A stretch of DNA of 64,000 nt from Pseudomonas panipatensis (GTDB taxonomy: Bacteria > Pseudomonadota > Gammaproteobacteria > Pseudomonadales > Pseudomonadaceae): the NCBI RefSeq assembly GCF_900099785.1, contig NZ_FNDS01000002.1, forward strand, positions 496,001 to 560,000. The letters run 5' to 3'. Positions 42,568 to 52,332 of the stretch are shown one piece after another. The position numbers were made by a program, and so were the translations under genes. The notes under the pieces were generated by a model. That model worked only from the letters and a program-made list of their open reading frames with translations, ran no database searches and had not been told where the DNA came from. How positions within the stretch are numbered: position 1 is the first letter of the stretch; every line of letters starts with the position of its first letter.

Positions 42568-43932
42568 ATGAGCGCATCACAACTAAAACCGACGCTGGGA
42601 ACCTTGCACCTCTGGGGCCTGGCGGTGGGCCTGGTGATTTCCGGTGAATACTTCGGCTGGAGCTACGGCTGGGGTACCGCCGGCACCCTCGGCTTCCTGG
42701 TCACGACCCTGATGGTGGCGGTGATGTACACCTGCTTCATCTTCAGCTACACCGAACTGACCACCGCCATTCCCCATGCCGGCGGGCCTTTCGCCTACAG
42801 CCTGCGCGCCTTCGGCAAGACCGGCGGGATCATTGCCGGCATCGCCACGCTGATCGAGTTCGTCTTCGCCCCGCCGGCCATCGCCATGGCCATCGGCGCC
42901 TACCTCAACGTCCAGTTCCCGGCCCTCGACCCGCGTTGGGCGGCGACCGGCGCCTACGCGATCTTCATGACCCTGAACATCCTCGGCGTGAGCATCGCCG
43001 CCACCTTCGAGCTGGTGGTCACGGTGCTGGCGGTGGTCGAGCTGCTGGTGTTCATGGGCGTGGTCGCGCCGGGCTTCAGCTTCAGCAACTTCGTGCTCAA
43101 CGGCTGGGCCGGCTCCAGCGAATTCAGCGGCGCGGCCATCGGCGGCATCTTCGCCGCGATTCCCTTCGCCATCTGGTTCTTCCTCGCCATCGAGGGCGCG
43201 GCCATGGCCGCCGAGGAAGCCAAGGACCCGAAGCGCACCATCCCGCGCGCCTACATCGGCGGCATCCTGACCCTGGTGGCGCTGGCCATCGGCGTGATGA
43301 TCTTCGCTGGCGGCGTCGGCGACTGGCGCACCCTGTCGAACATCAACGACCCGCTGCCGCAGGCGATGAAAGCGGTGGTCGGGAATAACTCGACCTGGAT
43401 GCACATGCTGGTGTGGATCGGCCTGTTCGGCCTGGTGGCCAGCTTCCACGGCATCATCCTCGGTTACTCGCGGCAGTTCTTCGCCCTCGCCCGCGCCGGC
43501 TTCCTGCCGGCCGGCCTGGCCAAGCTGTCGCGCTTCCAGACCCCGCACCGGGCGATCCTCGCCGGCGGCGTGGTGGGGGTCGCGGCGATCTTCAGCGACA
43601 ACCTGATCAGCCTGCAGGGCATGACCCTGACCGCGGCGATGATCACCATGAGCGTGTTCGGCGCCATCGTCATGTACATCATGAGCCTGCTCAGCCTGTT
43701 CAAGCTGCGCCGCAGCGAGCCGGACCTGGAGCGCACCTTCCGCGCCCCCGGCTACCCGCTGGTGCCGGGCATCGCCCTGGCCCTCGCGGTGCTCTGCCTG
43801 GTCGCTATGCTCTGGTACAACCAGGTGATCGCACTGGTCTTCCTGGTGCTGATGCTGGCTGGCATGATCTGTTGCAACCTGGTGCTCGCCAGCCGTCGCG
43901 GCAGCAGCGCCGCCTTCGCCAGCCAGGGTTGA
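42568..43932 (+). CDS. eat: Ethanolamine permease
   Basis: 454 residues, APC superfamily with twelve hydrophobic segments. The opening LGTLHLWGLAVGLVISGEYFGWSYGW and PHAGGPFAYSLRAFG are characteristic of the ethanolamine permease group. It imports ethanolamine with protons across the inner membrane. It is followed directly by eutB and eutC, forming a minimal non-microcompartment ethanolamine operon. AGAGGAG precedes the ATG. Confidence 0.93.
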   Translation: MSASQLKPTLGTLHLWGLAVGLVISGEYFGWSYGWGTAGTLGFLVTTLMVAVMYTCFIFSYTELTTAIPHAGGPFAYSLRAFGKTGGIIAGIATLIEFVFAPPAIAMAIGAYLNVQFPALDPRWAATGAYAIFMTLNILGVSIAATFELVVTVLAVVELLVFMGVVAPGFSFSNFVLNGWAGSSEFSGAAIGGIFAAIPFAIWFFLAIEGAAMAAEEAKDPKRTIPRAYIGGILTLVALAIGVMIFAGGVGDWRTLSNINDPLPQAMKAVVGNNSTWMHMLVWIGLFGLVASFHGIILGYSRQFFALARAGFLPAGLAKLSRFQTPHRAILAGGVVGVAAIFSDNLISLQGMTLTAAMITMSVFGAIVMYIMSLLSLFKLRRSEPDLERTFRAPGYPLVPGIALALAVLCLVAMLWYNQVIALVFLVLMLAGMICCNLVLASRRGSSAAFASQG

Positions 43933-43979
43933 GCCCGTCGGCGCCGGGCGATCCCGGCGCCCTTTCGCAAGGAGTTCCC

Positions 43980-45374
43980 ATGTCCGCATACGCCCACACC
44001 GTCGGCGGCCAGACCTGGCGCTTCGACAGCCTCCGCGAGGTCATGGCCAAGGCCACCCCGCTGCGCTCCGGCGACTGCCTCGCGGGAATCGCCGCAGGCA
44101 GCGACGTCGAGCGTGTCGCCGCGCAGATGACGCTGGCCGAAACCCCGCTCAAGCGCTTCCTCGACGAGGCGCTGATCCCCTACGAAAGCGACGAAGTCAC
44201 CCGCCTGATCATCGACAGCCACGACCGCGGCGCCTTCGCCCCGGTCAGCCACCTGACGGTCGGTGACTTCCGCGACTGGCTGCTCGGCGAACAGGCCGAC
44301 GAAGCCAGCCTCCGCGCCCTGGCGCCCGGGCTGACGCCGGAGATGGCGGCGGCGGTGTCGAAGATCATGCGCGTGCAGGACCTGGTCCTGGTGGCGCAGA
44401 AAATCCGCGTGGTCACCCGCTTCCGCAACACCATGGGCCTGCGCGGGCGGATGTCCACGCGCCTGCAGCCGAACCACCCCACCGACGACCCCGCCGGCAT
44501 CGCCGCCAGCGTGCTCGACGGCCTGCTCTACGGCAACGGCGACGCCATGCTCGGGATCAACCCGGCGACCGACAGCCTGGCCTCGATCTGCACCCTGCTG
44601 GAAATGCTCGATGCGATCATCCAGCGCTACGAGATTCCCACCCAATCCTGCGTGCTGACCCACGTCACCAGCTCGATCGAAGCGATCAACCGCGGCGCGC
44701 CGCTGGACCTGGTGTTCCAGTCCATCGCCGGCACCGAGGCGGCCAACGCCAGCTTCGGCGTCAGCCTGGCGCTGCTCCAGGAAGGCTACGAGGCCGGTCT
44801 GTCGCTCAAGCGCGGCAGCCTCGGCGACAACCTGATGTACTTCGAGACCGGCCAGGGCAGCGCGCTGTCGGCCAACGCCCACCACGGCGTCGACCAGCAG
44901 ACCTGCGAAACCCGCGCCTACGCGGTGGCCCGGCACTTCAAGCCGTTCCTGGTGAACACCGTGGTCGGCTTCATCGGCCCGGAATACCTGTACAACGGCA
45001 AGCAGATCATCCGCGCCGGCCTGGAAGACCACTTCTGCGGCAAGCTGCTCGGCGTGCCCATGGGCTGCGACATCTGCTACACCAACCACGCCGAGGCCGA
45101 CCAGGACGACATGGACATGCTGCTGACCCTGCTCGGCGTGGCCGGGATCAACTTCATCATGGGCATCCCCGGTTCCGATGACGTCATGCTCAACTACCAG
45201 ACCACCTCCTTCCACGACGCCCTCTACGCGCGCCAGAGCCTCGGCCTGCGCCCGGCGCCGGAGTTCGAGGCGTGGCTGGAGCGCATGCAGATCCTGCGGC
45301 AGAGCGACGGCCGCGTGCAGTTGCCCGAGCAATTGCCGCCCGCCTTCCGCCAGGCCCTGGCGCAACTCGCCTGA
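43980..45374 (+). CDS. eutB: Ethanolamine ammonia-lyase large subunit
   Basis: 464 residues. EutB signatures: [56 protein letters not shown] and [23 protein letters not shown]. With EutC and adenosylcobalamin it splits ethanolamine to acetaldehyde and ammonia in the cytoplasm. The start ATG follows AAGGAGTT; the frame is open further upstream through the permease gene and that part is not used. EutC starts ten bases after its stop. There are no shell-protein or eutA reactivase genes here. Confidence 0.95.
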   Translation: MSAYAHTVGGQTWRFDSLREVMAKATPLRSGDCLAGIAAGSDVERVAAQMTLAETPLKRFLDEALIPYESDEVTRLIIDSHDRGAFAPVSHLTVGDFRDWLLGEQADEASLRALAPGLTPEMAAAVSKIMRVQDLVLVAQKIRVVTRFRNTMGLRGRMSTRLQPNHPTDDPAGIAASVLDGLLYGNGDAMLGINPATDSLASICTLLEMLDAIIQRYEIPTQSCVLTHVTSSIEAINRGAPLDLVFQSIAGTEAANASFGVSLALLQEGYEAGLSLKRGSLGDNLMYFETGQGSALSANAHHGVDQQTCETRAYAVARHFKPFLVNTVVGFIGPEYLYNGKQIIRAGLEDHFCGKLLGVPMGCDICYTNHAEADQDDMDMLLTLLGVAGINFIMGIPGSDDVMLNYQTTSFHDALYARQSLGLRPAPEFEAWLERMQILRQSDGRVQLPEQLPPAFRQALAQLA

Positions 45375-45384
45375 GGAGAACGGC

Positions 45385-46197
45385 ATGGCCGACGAACGCC
45401 CCACCGCGACACCCAATCCCTGGCAGGAACTGCGCCGCCTGACCCCGGCGCGCATCGCCCTTGGCCGCGCCGGCACCAGTCTGCCGAGCAGCGCCCAACT
45501 GGACTTCCAGTTCGCCCACGCGCAGGCCCGCGACGCCGTGCACCTGCCCTTCGACCGCGCCGGCCTGGCCGCGCAACTGCAGGCGCGCGGCCGCGACAGC
45601 CTGCTGCTGCACAGCGCCGCCAGTGACCGCCACAGCTACCTGCAACGCCCGGACCTCGGCCGCCGCCTGGATGCCGACTCGGCCGAGCGCCTGCGCCAGC
45701 ACGCCGACCGCCACCCGCAGGGCTATGACCTTGCCGTGGTGATCGCCGACGGCCTCTCCGCGCTGGCCGTGCAGCGCCACAGCCTGCCGTTCCTCGAACG
45801 CATGGAAGAGCAGGCGCGCAACGAAGGCTGGCAGCTTTCGCCGGTGTGCCTGGTGGAACAGGGCCGCGTGGCGGTGGCCGACGAAGTGGCCGAACTGCTG
45901 CGGGCGAAGATGGTGGTCATCCTGATTGGCGAGCGCCCCGGCCTCAGCTCGCCGGACAGCCTCGGCCTGTACTTCACCTGGGCGCCGCGCGTGGGCCTGA
46001 ACGACGCCTATCGCAACTGCATCTCCAACGTGCGCCTGGAGGGGCTGAGCTACGGCATGGCCACCCACCGTCTGCTGTACCTGATGCGCGAGGCCTGCCG
46101 CCGCCAGCTCTCCGGGGTCAACCTGAAGGACGAAGCCGAGCTGCCGAACCTGGCCGACGCCGGCCCAGGCGCCAACTTCCTGCTCGCCGGAAGGTAG
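45385..46197 (+). CDS. eutC: Ethanolamine ammonia-lyase small subunit
   Basis: 270 residues. EutC features: [67 protein letters not shown], and [21 protein letters not shown]. It is the partner of EutB that helps bind the B12 cofactor. GAGGAG precedes ATG 45385. It is the last gene of the operon; a hairpin lies about 35 bases downstream. Confidence 0.94.
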   Translation: MADERPTATPNPWQELRRLTPARIALGRAGTSLPSSAQLDFQFAHAQARDAVHLPFDRAGLAAQLQARGRDSLLLHSAASDRHSYLQRPDLGRRLDADSAERLRQHADRHPQGYDLAVVIADGLSALAVQRHSLPFLERMEEQARNEGWQLSPVCLVEQGRVAVADEVAELLRAKMVVILIGERPGLSSPDSLGLYFTWAPRVGLNDAYRNCISNVRLEGLSYGMATHRLLYLMREACRRQLSGVNLKDEAELPNLADAGPGANFLLAGR

Positions 46198-46519
46198 GGC
46201 GTACAAGCGTTCGCGGTGGTACGCCGCCATGCCCAACCCGCTCCGTGGTTGGGCTGGGCGCGGGACATCTCGCTCAGGTCGTCCCCAGCGCACACCGGGG
46301 GCGAAGGCTATGCGGCGGATCCCCTCGAACGTAATCCCTACGCCCTCGCCGAACGCCGAGGTAGAAGCGCTCTCGCAGGCCAATGCCCGCGTTCTCGATC
46401 AAACGCTCGCTTGGATTGCGCTTTCCACAGTTTCTGGTGCAGCATCTGCCGCACTAGCCATTTGCTGGCATAGCCTCTGCATCGTCATCCCAGCCACCCA
46501 CTGACCGCCGAGACCTGAC
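46198..46519. other. Gene-free stretch between eutC and the GNAT gene
   Basis: 322 bases with slightly lower GC. It holds an inverted repeat GCCCAACC-N8-GGTTGGGC (46231-46254), which could be a weak factor-dependent transcript end, as there is no T-tract. Short open frames here overlap each other, lack ribosome-binding sites and look like chance. Confidence 0.6.
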
Positions 46520-46984
46520 ATGCGCATCGTGCAAGCCACCCTCGATCACCTCGATATGCTCGCCCCGCTGTTCGTCAAATATCGCGAGTTCTACGGCATG
46601 CTGCCCTACCCGGAATCCTCACGGAAATTCCTCGAAAAGCGCCTGAGCCGCAAAGAGTCGGTGATCTACCTGGCCCTGCCGGACGACAGCGACGACAAGC
46701 TGCTGGGCTTCTGCCAGCTCTACCCGAGCTTCTCCTCGCTGTCGCTCAAGCGCGTGTGGATTCTCAACGACATCTACGTCGCCGAAGACGCCCGCCGCCA
46801 GTTGGTCGCCGACCATCTGCTGCAGCACGCGCGGAAAATGGCGCGGGAAACCAACGCGGTGCGCATGCGCGTGTCCACCAGCATCAACAACGAAGTGGCG
46901 CAGAAAGTCTACGAGTCGATCGGTTTCCGCGAGGACACCGAGTTCAAGAACTACATCCTGCCGATCAGCGACGATCTCGCCTGA
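46520..46984 (+). CDS. GNAT-family N-acetyltransferase
   Basis: 154 residues. The GNAT fold is visible: SLKRVWILNDIYVAEDARRQLVADHLLQHARKMA carries the acetyl-CoA-binding motif A, and NNEVAQKVYESIGFREDTEFKNYIL is motif B. The motif A pyrophosphate loop is altered (RRQLVA instead of R-x-x-G-x-G/A). Substrate unknown. From memory, an acetyltransferase also follows the eut genes in P. aeruginosa, so the position is conserved. Confidence 0.85.
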   Translation: MRIVQATLDHLDMLAPLFVKYREFYGMLPYPESSRKFLEKRLSRKESVIYLALPDDSDDKLLGFCQLYPSFSSLSLKRVWILNDIYVAEDARRQLVADHLLQHARKMARETNAVRMRVSTSINNEVAQKVYESIGFREDTEFKNYILPISDDLA

Positions 46985-47076
46985 GCCGGCGCTAGGCAGC
47001 ACTGGCCGCGCCAGGCGCGCGCGGCTAGAGTGAGATTCTGAACGCGCCGCCCGGAGTTCGGCGGCTAAGGGGTCCC

Positions 47077-47964
47077 ATGCATTTCCCCCGCACGCTGCGC
47101 TGCTATGCCCTGCCGTTGCTCCTTGGCCTTGGCGCCGCCCAGGCCGACACCCTGCACGTCGCCACCCTCGACTGGGCGCCGTACGTCAGCCCCGACCTGC
47201 CCGGCCAGGGACTCGCGGCGCGTATCCTCAGCGAGGCCCTGGCGCTCAACGGCGACCGCGCCGAACTGGTCTTCCTGCCCTGGCAGCGCGCCCTCAACGA
47301 GACTCGCGAAGGCCGCTACGATGCCTTGATGCCCGCCTACCTGTCCGCCGAGCGCAGCCAGGACTTCTACACCTCGATGCCGCTGCTGGACTCGCAGCTC
47401 GGCTTCTTCCACCGCCGCGACCATGCCATCGCCTACCAGCCCGGCAACCTCGACAGCCTGCGCCCCTACCGCATCGGCGTAGTGCGCGGCTACGTCAACC
47501 AGGCGGCCTTCGACCAGGCCGACTTCCTGCAAAAGGACCCCGTCACCAACGACTGGCAGAACCTGGAAAAACTCCTGCGCGGGCGCATCGACTTGGCCGT
47601 GGCCGACCGCTACACCGGCTACCACCTGCTGGCGCGCAATGCCCCGGCCCTGCGCGAGCAACTGGAGTTCATCGAACCGCCGCTGGAAATCAAACCGCTC
47701 TATGTGCTGGTGCCGAAGATCCACGGCAACGGCCAGGCCCTCGCCGCCAGCCTCGATCGCAGCCTGCGCACCCTGCGCCAGAGCGGCCGTCTGCAGCAAT
47801 TGATCGCCGACGCCCACCTGGAACAGGCCCAGGCGATCCGCGCCATCGCCGAGCACCCGCTAGCGGAGCAGATAGAGCGCGCCTCCCAACAGCAGCGCGC
47901 CGGCGAAGGCGCCGACAACCGCCCAGCGGCGCCAACCCTGGGCTGGCAGGCGAGCCTGCGCTAA
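47077..47964 (+). CDS. Periplasmic solute-binding (SBP_bac_3) protein
   Basis: 295 residues. Signal peptide ending LGLGAAQA then DTLHVATLDWAPYVSPDLPGQGL; the body is a type-3 solute-binding fold (PWQRALNETREGRYDALMPAY, IGVVRGY, GRIDLAVADRYTGYHLLAR). No permease or ATPase gene is adjacent, so it may be an orphan sensor or binding protein rather than part of a transporter. The last 105 bases overlap the 3' end of the convergent pseudokinase gene; the residues after about 255 (EQIERASQQQRAGEGADN...) look like extension beyond the normal domain end. Confidence 0.82.
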   Translation: MHFPRTLRCYALPLLLGLGAAQADTLHVATLDWAPYVSPDLPGQGLAARILSEALALNGDRAELVFLPWQRALNETREGRYDALMPAYLSAERSQDFYTSMPLLDSQLGFFHRRDHAIAYQPGNLDSLRPYRIGVVRGYVNQAAFDQADFLQKDPVTNDWQNLEKLLRGRIDLAVADRYTGYHLLARNAPALREQLEFIEPPLEIKPLYVLVPKIHGNGQALAASLDRSLRTLRQSGRLQQLIADAHLEQAQAIRAIAEHPLAEQIERASQQQRAGEGADNRPAAPTLGWQASLR

Positions 47965-49443
47965 AGGGCGCTCCAGCGCCTGCATCAACTCCGACAGCGC
48001 ATCGAAGCGTTGCGCCGGTTCGGCCGCCAGCGCCCTGGCCAGGGCGCCGTCCCAACCGGGCGGAACGGCCACGCCCTGCGCCGCCAGCGGCACATAGTGC
48101 AGGGCGTCATCGGCGCAGTCGGGCAAGGCCAGCTCCGGCCAGCGGCCGCCGGCCAGCCAATAGGCGAACGCCGCCACCACGAACTGTTCGGCGCGACTGT
48201 CCGCCGCGCGCCCATCGCGCAGCTCCGGTGCCAACGGCAGGCACTCCAGCGGCAACGGCTGACGCGCCACGCCCGGCACCAGCGCTGCCAGTTCGGGAAG
48301 GAACAACAGGCGGCCGCAGTCATCCACCAGCACTTGCCGGGGGGACACCCAGAGCCCCTGCACGCCGCGCCGCTGCAAGGCGCGCAGAGCCTCCACCAGT
48401 TGCCGCAGAAGCACCATCGTCTCCTCGGGCGCCAGCCGGCGCCAGGCGCCATGGCGCTCGACCAGGCTGCGCCAGTTGCCCGGCGGTACGGCGAACACCT
48501 GAAAGGCGTGGCGGCGCGCGGCGCGGGTCGACAGGACGCTGGGCAGGCTCGCCACCTTGCAACAACGCAAGGCCCATTCGCGTAGCCAGAAAGCCTGGTC
48601 GGCGGCCTGCGTCGAGGCCAGCAGCCAGGCATCGCGGCCGTCGGCATGGCGCACGCGGAACAGCCGCTGCGGCGGGCCGAACGGCAGCGGCTCCAGCACC
48701 CGCCAGTCTTCCAGCGCATCGCCCGGGCGCAGCGGCGGCGGTGCCGGCCAGGCAGTCGGCAGGACCAGGGTCGGACGCTGTTCGCTGCGCCCCGGCAACA
48801 CCAGGGCGGCGGCACCCGGCGCGCGGAGCAGGGGCGCCAACAGGCTGTCGAGGTCTTCCGTGGCCAGCTCGCGGCAGGCCTCCAGCAGCGGCCGCCGGTC
48901 GATCACCGCCAGCAGCGGCTGCGGCGCCAGCAACATGGCCTCGCCCGCCTGCAACGACAGGTTGTGCTGGGTCAGCGCCAGCTCGGCCTGGCCGCCCAGG
49001 CTGCCGTCTTCCAGGCCGGGCAAGGCCTGCAATTCGCCATCGCGATAGCGCAGCAGGCCGACGTTGCCGCAACGCAGGAAGTGCGCGCTGTCGCCCTGGA
49101 CCAGCAGGATGCCGACGGCCAGTTCGGGTAGCGTCTCCCCCGCCAGGCTTCGGCGATAGCCCTGCATGTTCAGCGAGGCCAGGACCTGGCGGACCGCCTG
49201 CGCCTCGGACCAGACCTCGGGCGTGCAGGCGTAGTCGGCGAACAGCGCATCGAGCTGCAACTCCAGGCTATGCACCACATTGGCGCAGCCGCGCGCCCAG
49301 AACAGCGCCAGCATGAACACCCCCGGCCGCCCCTGGCGCCCGTCCAGCCACTCGGCGCGAACCCGCGCCGCCTGGGTCGGCAGGTCCGGGCCGGCGCCCA
49401 GCGCGAGGCTGAGCGCCGCCGGGGCGATACAACGGTGGGTCAT
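47860..49443 (-). CDS. Degenerate PP2C-phosphatase / protein-kinase-like membrane protein
   Basis: 527 residues. Residues about 1-230 follow a PP2C-type phosphatase layout (HFLRCGNVGLLRYRDGELQ and LSLQAGEAMLLAP), and about 245-500 a serine/threonine-kinase layout with a C-terminal transmembrane helix (WAVVGAFAGALLLGGALYLL). The catalytic residues of both are missing: the phosphatase DG-x-GG and SDG motifs are absent, the kinase lysine position reads AWLLAS, the HRD loop is replaced by GLWVSPRQVLVDD, and the DFG position reads LPE. It is probably a pseudo-enzyme with a scaffolding or regulatory role. ATG 49443 is preferred to 49470 on the basis of a preceding GGGG. Its 3' end overlaps the convergent binding-protein gene. 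Confidence 0.75.
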   Translation of the reverse strand: MTHRCIAPAALSLALGAGPDLPTQAARVRAEWLDGRQGRPGVFMLALFWARGCANVVHSLELQLDALFADYACTPEVWSEAQAVRQVLASLNMQGYRRSLAGETLPELAVGILLVQGDSAHFLRCGNVGLLRYRDGELQALPGLEDGSLGGQAELALTQHNLSLQAGEAMLLAPQPLLAVIDRRPLLEACRELATEDLDSLLAPLLRAPGAAALVLPGRSEQRPTLVLPTAWPAPPPLRPGDALEDWRVLEPLPFGPPQRLFRVRHADGRDAWLLASTQAADQAFWLREWALRCCKVASLPSVLSTRAARRHAFQVFAVPPGNWRSLVERHGAWRRLAPEETMVLLRQLVEALRALQRRGVQGLWVSPRQVLVDDCGRLLFLPELAALVPGVARQPLPLECLPLAPELRDGRAADSRAEQFVVAAFAYWLAGGRWPELALPDCADDALHYVPLAAQGVAVPPGWDGALARALAAEPAQRFDALSELMQALERPLAQARLPAQGWRRWAVVGAFAGALLLGGALYLLR

Positions 49444-49634
49444 GGCCGGTCCCCTGGCATGTGCATTCATACCCGGGAGTTGCAGCCTTCATGCCGACAG
49501 CTTTTTCACCTGCCCGCTGTAATATCCTGCAAGCAGTCTCGTGCACAGGCGGCGACAAAGCGCACCCACTCGCCCGGGGCGCCGCCTATAATGCGCGGCC
49601 TGGCAGCTCACCACGTCGTTTTCACAGGTTCCCC

Positions 49635-50294
49635 ATGGACTTCAACCCGATCGACCTCGTTTTGCACCTCGACACCTACCTCTCCCTGCTGGTCAGCAAC
49701 TACGGCGTGTGGATCTACGCGATCCTGTTCCTGGTGATCTTCTGTGAAACCGGCCTGGTGGTGACCCCCTTCCTGCCCGGCGACTCGCTGCTGTTCATCG
49801 CCGGCGCCATCTGCGCCACCGGCGGCATGGACCCCTGGTTGCTCGGCGGCCTGCTGCTGCTGGCGGCGACCAGCGGCGACAGCACCAACTACGTGATCGG
49901 TCGAACCCTCGGCAAGCGGCTGTTCAGCAACCCGAACTCGAAAGTCTTCCGCCGCGACTACCTCGACCAGACCCACGCCTTCTACGAGCGTCACGGCGGC
50001 AAGACCGTGACCCTGGCGCGCTTCCTGCCGATCGTGCGGACCTTCGCCCCCTTCGTCGCCGGCATGGCCTACATGCCCTACCCGCGCTTCCTCGCCTTCA
50101 GCGTCGCCGGCAGCGTGGCCTGGGTCGGCGGCCTGGTGACCCTGGGCTTCTTCTTCGGCAACGTGCCCTTCATCAAGCACAACCTGTCGCTGATGATCAT
50201 CGGCATCATCGCCTTCTCTATGCTGCCCATGGTGATCGGCGTGATCCGCCACAAGATGCGCCCGGCCAACAAGCCGCAAACCTCGGAACGCTGA
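49635..50294 (+). CDS. dedA: DedA-family membrane protein
   Basis: 219 residues, VTT/SNARE-associated family. Typical features are LVVTPFLPGDSLLFIAGA, the [FY]-x-R motif FLPIVRTFAPFVAGMAYMPYPRFLAFSVAGSVAW, and several transmembrane helices. DedA proteins flip or recycle lipids such as undecaprenyl phosphate and support membrane energetics. A TATAAT hexamer (49587-49592) lies about 45 bases upstream as a plausible -10. The mtfA-like gene follows after 7 bases. Confidence 0.9.
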   Translation: MDFNPIDLVLHLDTYLSLLVSNYGVWIYAILFLVIFCETGLVVTPFLPGDSLLFIAGAICATGGMDPWLLGGLLLLAATSGDSTNYVIGRTLGKRLFSNPNSKVFRRDYLDQTHAFYERHGGKTVTLARFLPIVRTFAPFVAGMAYMPYPRFLAFSVAGSVAWVGGLVTLGFFFGNVPFIKHNLSLMIIGIIAFSMLPMVIGVIRHKMRPANKPQTSER

Positions 50295-50301
50295 ACCACC
50301 G

Positions 50302-51120
50302 ATGTGGTCGTTCAGCGCCTGGCGCCGGCGCCGAATCCTCGCCCGCCATCCGCTGGACCCGGTGCTCTGGGCCGACGTCTGCCGGCAACTGCCGATCCTC
50401 GACGGCCTGAGCGCCGAAGAACTGCGCCTGCTCGGCGAACGCGCGGTGCTGTTCCTGCAGGACAAGCACCTCAGCGCCCTGCCCGGGGTCGAGCTGGACG
50501 ACAGCCGCCGCCTGCTGCTCGCCGCCCAGGCGCAACTGCCGCTGCTGCACCTGCCGGAACTCAACTGGTACCAGGGCTTCCACGAACTGGTGCTCTACCC
50601 GGACGACTTCGTCAGCCCGCAGAAACACCGCGACCCGGCCGGGGTGATCCACGAATTCGACGACGAACGCAGCGGCGAAACCTCGCTGCAAGGCCCGGTG
50701 ATCCTCGCCTGGCCGGGGGTGGAAAGCGGCGGCGGCTGGGACGCCTACAACCTGGTGATCCACGAACTGGCGCACAAGCTGGACATGCTCGACGGCACCG
50801 CCAACGGCCTGCCGCCGCTGCATGGCGACATGCGCCTGAGCGACTGGGCCGGCGCCATGCAGGCCGCCTACGACGAACTCAACCATCAGCTCGATCGCAA
50901 CCCGCACGCGCACACCGGCATCGATCCCTACGCGGCGGAGAACCCGGCGGAATTCTTCGCCGTCACCAGCGAATACTTCTTCACCGCCCCCGACCTGCTG
51001 CACCAGGCTTATCCAAAGGTCTATATGCAGCTCAAGCTGTTCTACCGGCAGGATCCGCTGGTTCGCCTACAGCAGTTGCAGCGCGAGCATCCCGACTATC
51101 AGGAAGATCGCAAAGGCTGA
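50302..51120 (+). CDS. mtfA: MtfA-like zinc metallopeptidase
   Basis: 272 residues. The gluzincin-type zinc motif is NLVIHELAHKLDMLDG (HExxH), with the downstream Glu in ENPAEFFAVTSEYFF, as in MtfA, the E. coli peptidase that sequesters the Mlc repressor. The opening RRRRILARHPLDPVLW and WYQGFHELVLYPDDF are also family-typical. It is cytosolic. Only seven bases separate it from dedA, so they likely share a transcript, a linkage seen in other Pseudomonas. Confidence 0.9.
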   Translation: MWSFSAWRRRRILARHPLDPVLWADVCRQLPILDGLSAEELRLLGERAVLFLQDKHLSALPGVELDDSRRLLLAAQAQLPLLHLPELNWYQGFHELVLYPDDFVSPQKHRDPAGVIHEFDDERSGETSLQGPVILAWPGVESGGGWDAYNLVIHELAHKLDMLDGTANGLPPLHGDMRLSDWAGAMQAAYDELNHQLDRNPHAHTGIDPYAAENPAEFFAVTSEYFFTAPDLLHQAYPKVYMQLKLFYRQDPLVRLQQLQREHPDYQEDRKG

Positions 51121-51153
51121 GCAAAGGCGGTGGCCGGCTCCAGTCAATCTGCC

Positions 51154-51159
51154 TATAAT
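51154..51159 (+). promoter_or_regulatory. -10 element upstream of ppa
   Basis: TATAAT lies 43 bases before the ppa start. The -35 region 17 bases upstream (TGGCCG) is a poor match, so only the -10 hexamer is claimed. Confidence 0.5.
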
Positions 51160-51201
51160 CCGGGCCACTTTTTCGGCCTGAAACTACAAGTGGAGTAGTC
51201 C

Positions 51202-51732
51202 ATGAGCTACAGCAAGATCCCGGCTGGCAAGGACCTGCCGAACGACATCTACGTCGCCATCGAGATCCCGGCCAACCATGCGCCGATCAAATACGAAATC
51301 GACAAGGACACCGACTGCCTGTTCGTCGATCGTTTCATGGCTACCCCGATGTTCTACCCGGCCAACTACGGCTTCATCCCCAACACCCTGGCTGACGACG
51401 GCGACCCGCTGGACGTCCTGGTCGTGACCCCCTACCCGGTCGCGCCGGGCTCGGTGATCCGCGCGCGTCCGGTCGGCGTGCTGCACATGACCGACGAAGC
51501 CGGCGGCGACGCCAAGCTGATCGCCGTACCGCACGACAAGCTGAGCGTGCTGTACAAGGACGTGAAGGAATACACCGACCTGCCGGCCCTGCTGCTGGAG
51601 CAGATCAAGCACTTCTTCGAGAACTACAAGGATCTCGAGAAGGGCAAGTGGGTCAAGGTCGAAGGCTGGGGCAACGCCGACGCCGCCCGCGCCGAGATCA
51701 CCAAGTCCGTCGCCGCCTTCCAGAACAAGTGA
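51202..51732 (+). CDS. ppa: Inorganic pyrophosphatase
   Basis: 176 residues, family I soluble pyrophosphatase. Active-site acids lie in [10 protein letters not shown] and [11 protein letters not shown] (the D-G-D-P-x-D signature), with KYEIDKD and YPANYGFIP. It hydrolyses pyrophosphate to phosphate in the cytoplasm, pulling biosynthetic reactions forward. AGTGGAG precedes ATG 51202. A strong terminator follows, so it is monocistronic. Confidence 0.97.
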   Translation: MSYSKIPAGKDLPNDIYVAIEIPANHAPIKYEIDKDTDCLFVDRFMATPMFYPANYGFIPNTLADDGDPLDVLVVTPYPVAPGSVIRARPVGVLHMTDEAGGDAKLIAVPHDKLSVLYKDVKEYTDLPALLLEQIKHFFENYKDLEKGKWVKVEGWGNADAARAEITKSVAAFQNK

Positions 51733-51768
51733 TGGCCGCCGGGTAGCCCAGCTACCCGCGACGGAACG

Positions 51769-51795
51769 AAAAGCCCCGCCCCGGCGGGGCTTTTT
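51769..51795 (+). terminator. Intrinsic terminator after ppa
   Basis: AAAAGCCCCGCC-CCGGCGGGGCTTTTT: GC-rich stem with an A-run before and T-run after; bidirectional potential, also ending the convergent lipoprotein gene. Confidence 0.92.
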
Positions 51796-51805
51796 CATGG
51801 GCGCG

Positions 51806-52144
51806 TCAGAGGCATTCGCGCATGTCGCGCTCCGCCACGTCGCGAGCGGCGCCGGAATGCTGGTACAACCACACCTGACTGCCACGCTCATCGGCGGTGA
51901 CCTCCAGCAACGCACCGGGCCCGCGCTCCCGGCCCTCGCTCAGCAACAGCCGATAGCCCAGGCGAATCTCCCGCACCTCGGTAGCGGCCGCGTAGGCACG
52001 CCATTTCGGCAACAGGCAGTTCAGGTACACCGGTGGTGACTTCAGCGTCTGCGCACGCAACACCGGCGCCGTTTCCTTGAGTTCGCCCGGCGAATGGCAA
52101 CCCGCCAGCCCCAGCAACAGCATCCATCCCCAATTAATCCGCAT
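51806..52144 (-). CDS. Small lipoprotein of unknown function
   Basis: 112 residues. The signal peptide with lipobox LGLAGC (MRINWGWMLLLGLAGCHSPG) predicts a lipidated mature protein. The rest (VYLNCLLPKWRAYAAATEVREIRLGYRLLLSEGRERGPGALLEV) has no recognised family; two further Cys could pair. ATG 52144 is fixed by the signal peptide, although the frame is open far upstream. It converges with ppa and diverges from the metE fragment. Confidence 0.72.
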   Translation of the reverse strand: MRINWGWMLLLGLAGCHSPGELKETAPVLRAQTLKSPPVYLNCLLPKWRAYAAATEVREIRLGYRLLLSEGRERGPGALLEVTADERGSQVWLYQHSGAARDVAERDMRECL

Positions 52145-52332
52145 GCGCGCACTCCCTCGACACATTCCGTGCAGAGCGTAGCAGGCACGATCGGCGCAGA
52201 TGGCCGGAAATGTCATTAGGCAAGCCGTCAGGTTTTTGCTAAAGTGCACGCCCCCGACGGCGCCCACGCCGCATCGGACCCTATTCTTAAGGCGGTCGCT
52301 GCTTACCAGAAGTGAGAACGGACCACCCCCTG

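Noticed and set aside
46198-46519. Small open frames of 85-91 codons after eutC
   Set aside because: Overlapping frames with no Shine-Dalgarno, no domain and unusual composition; the only structure supported is an inverted repeat.
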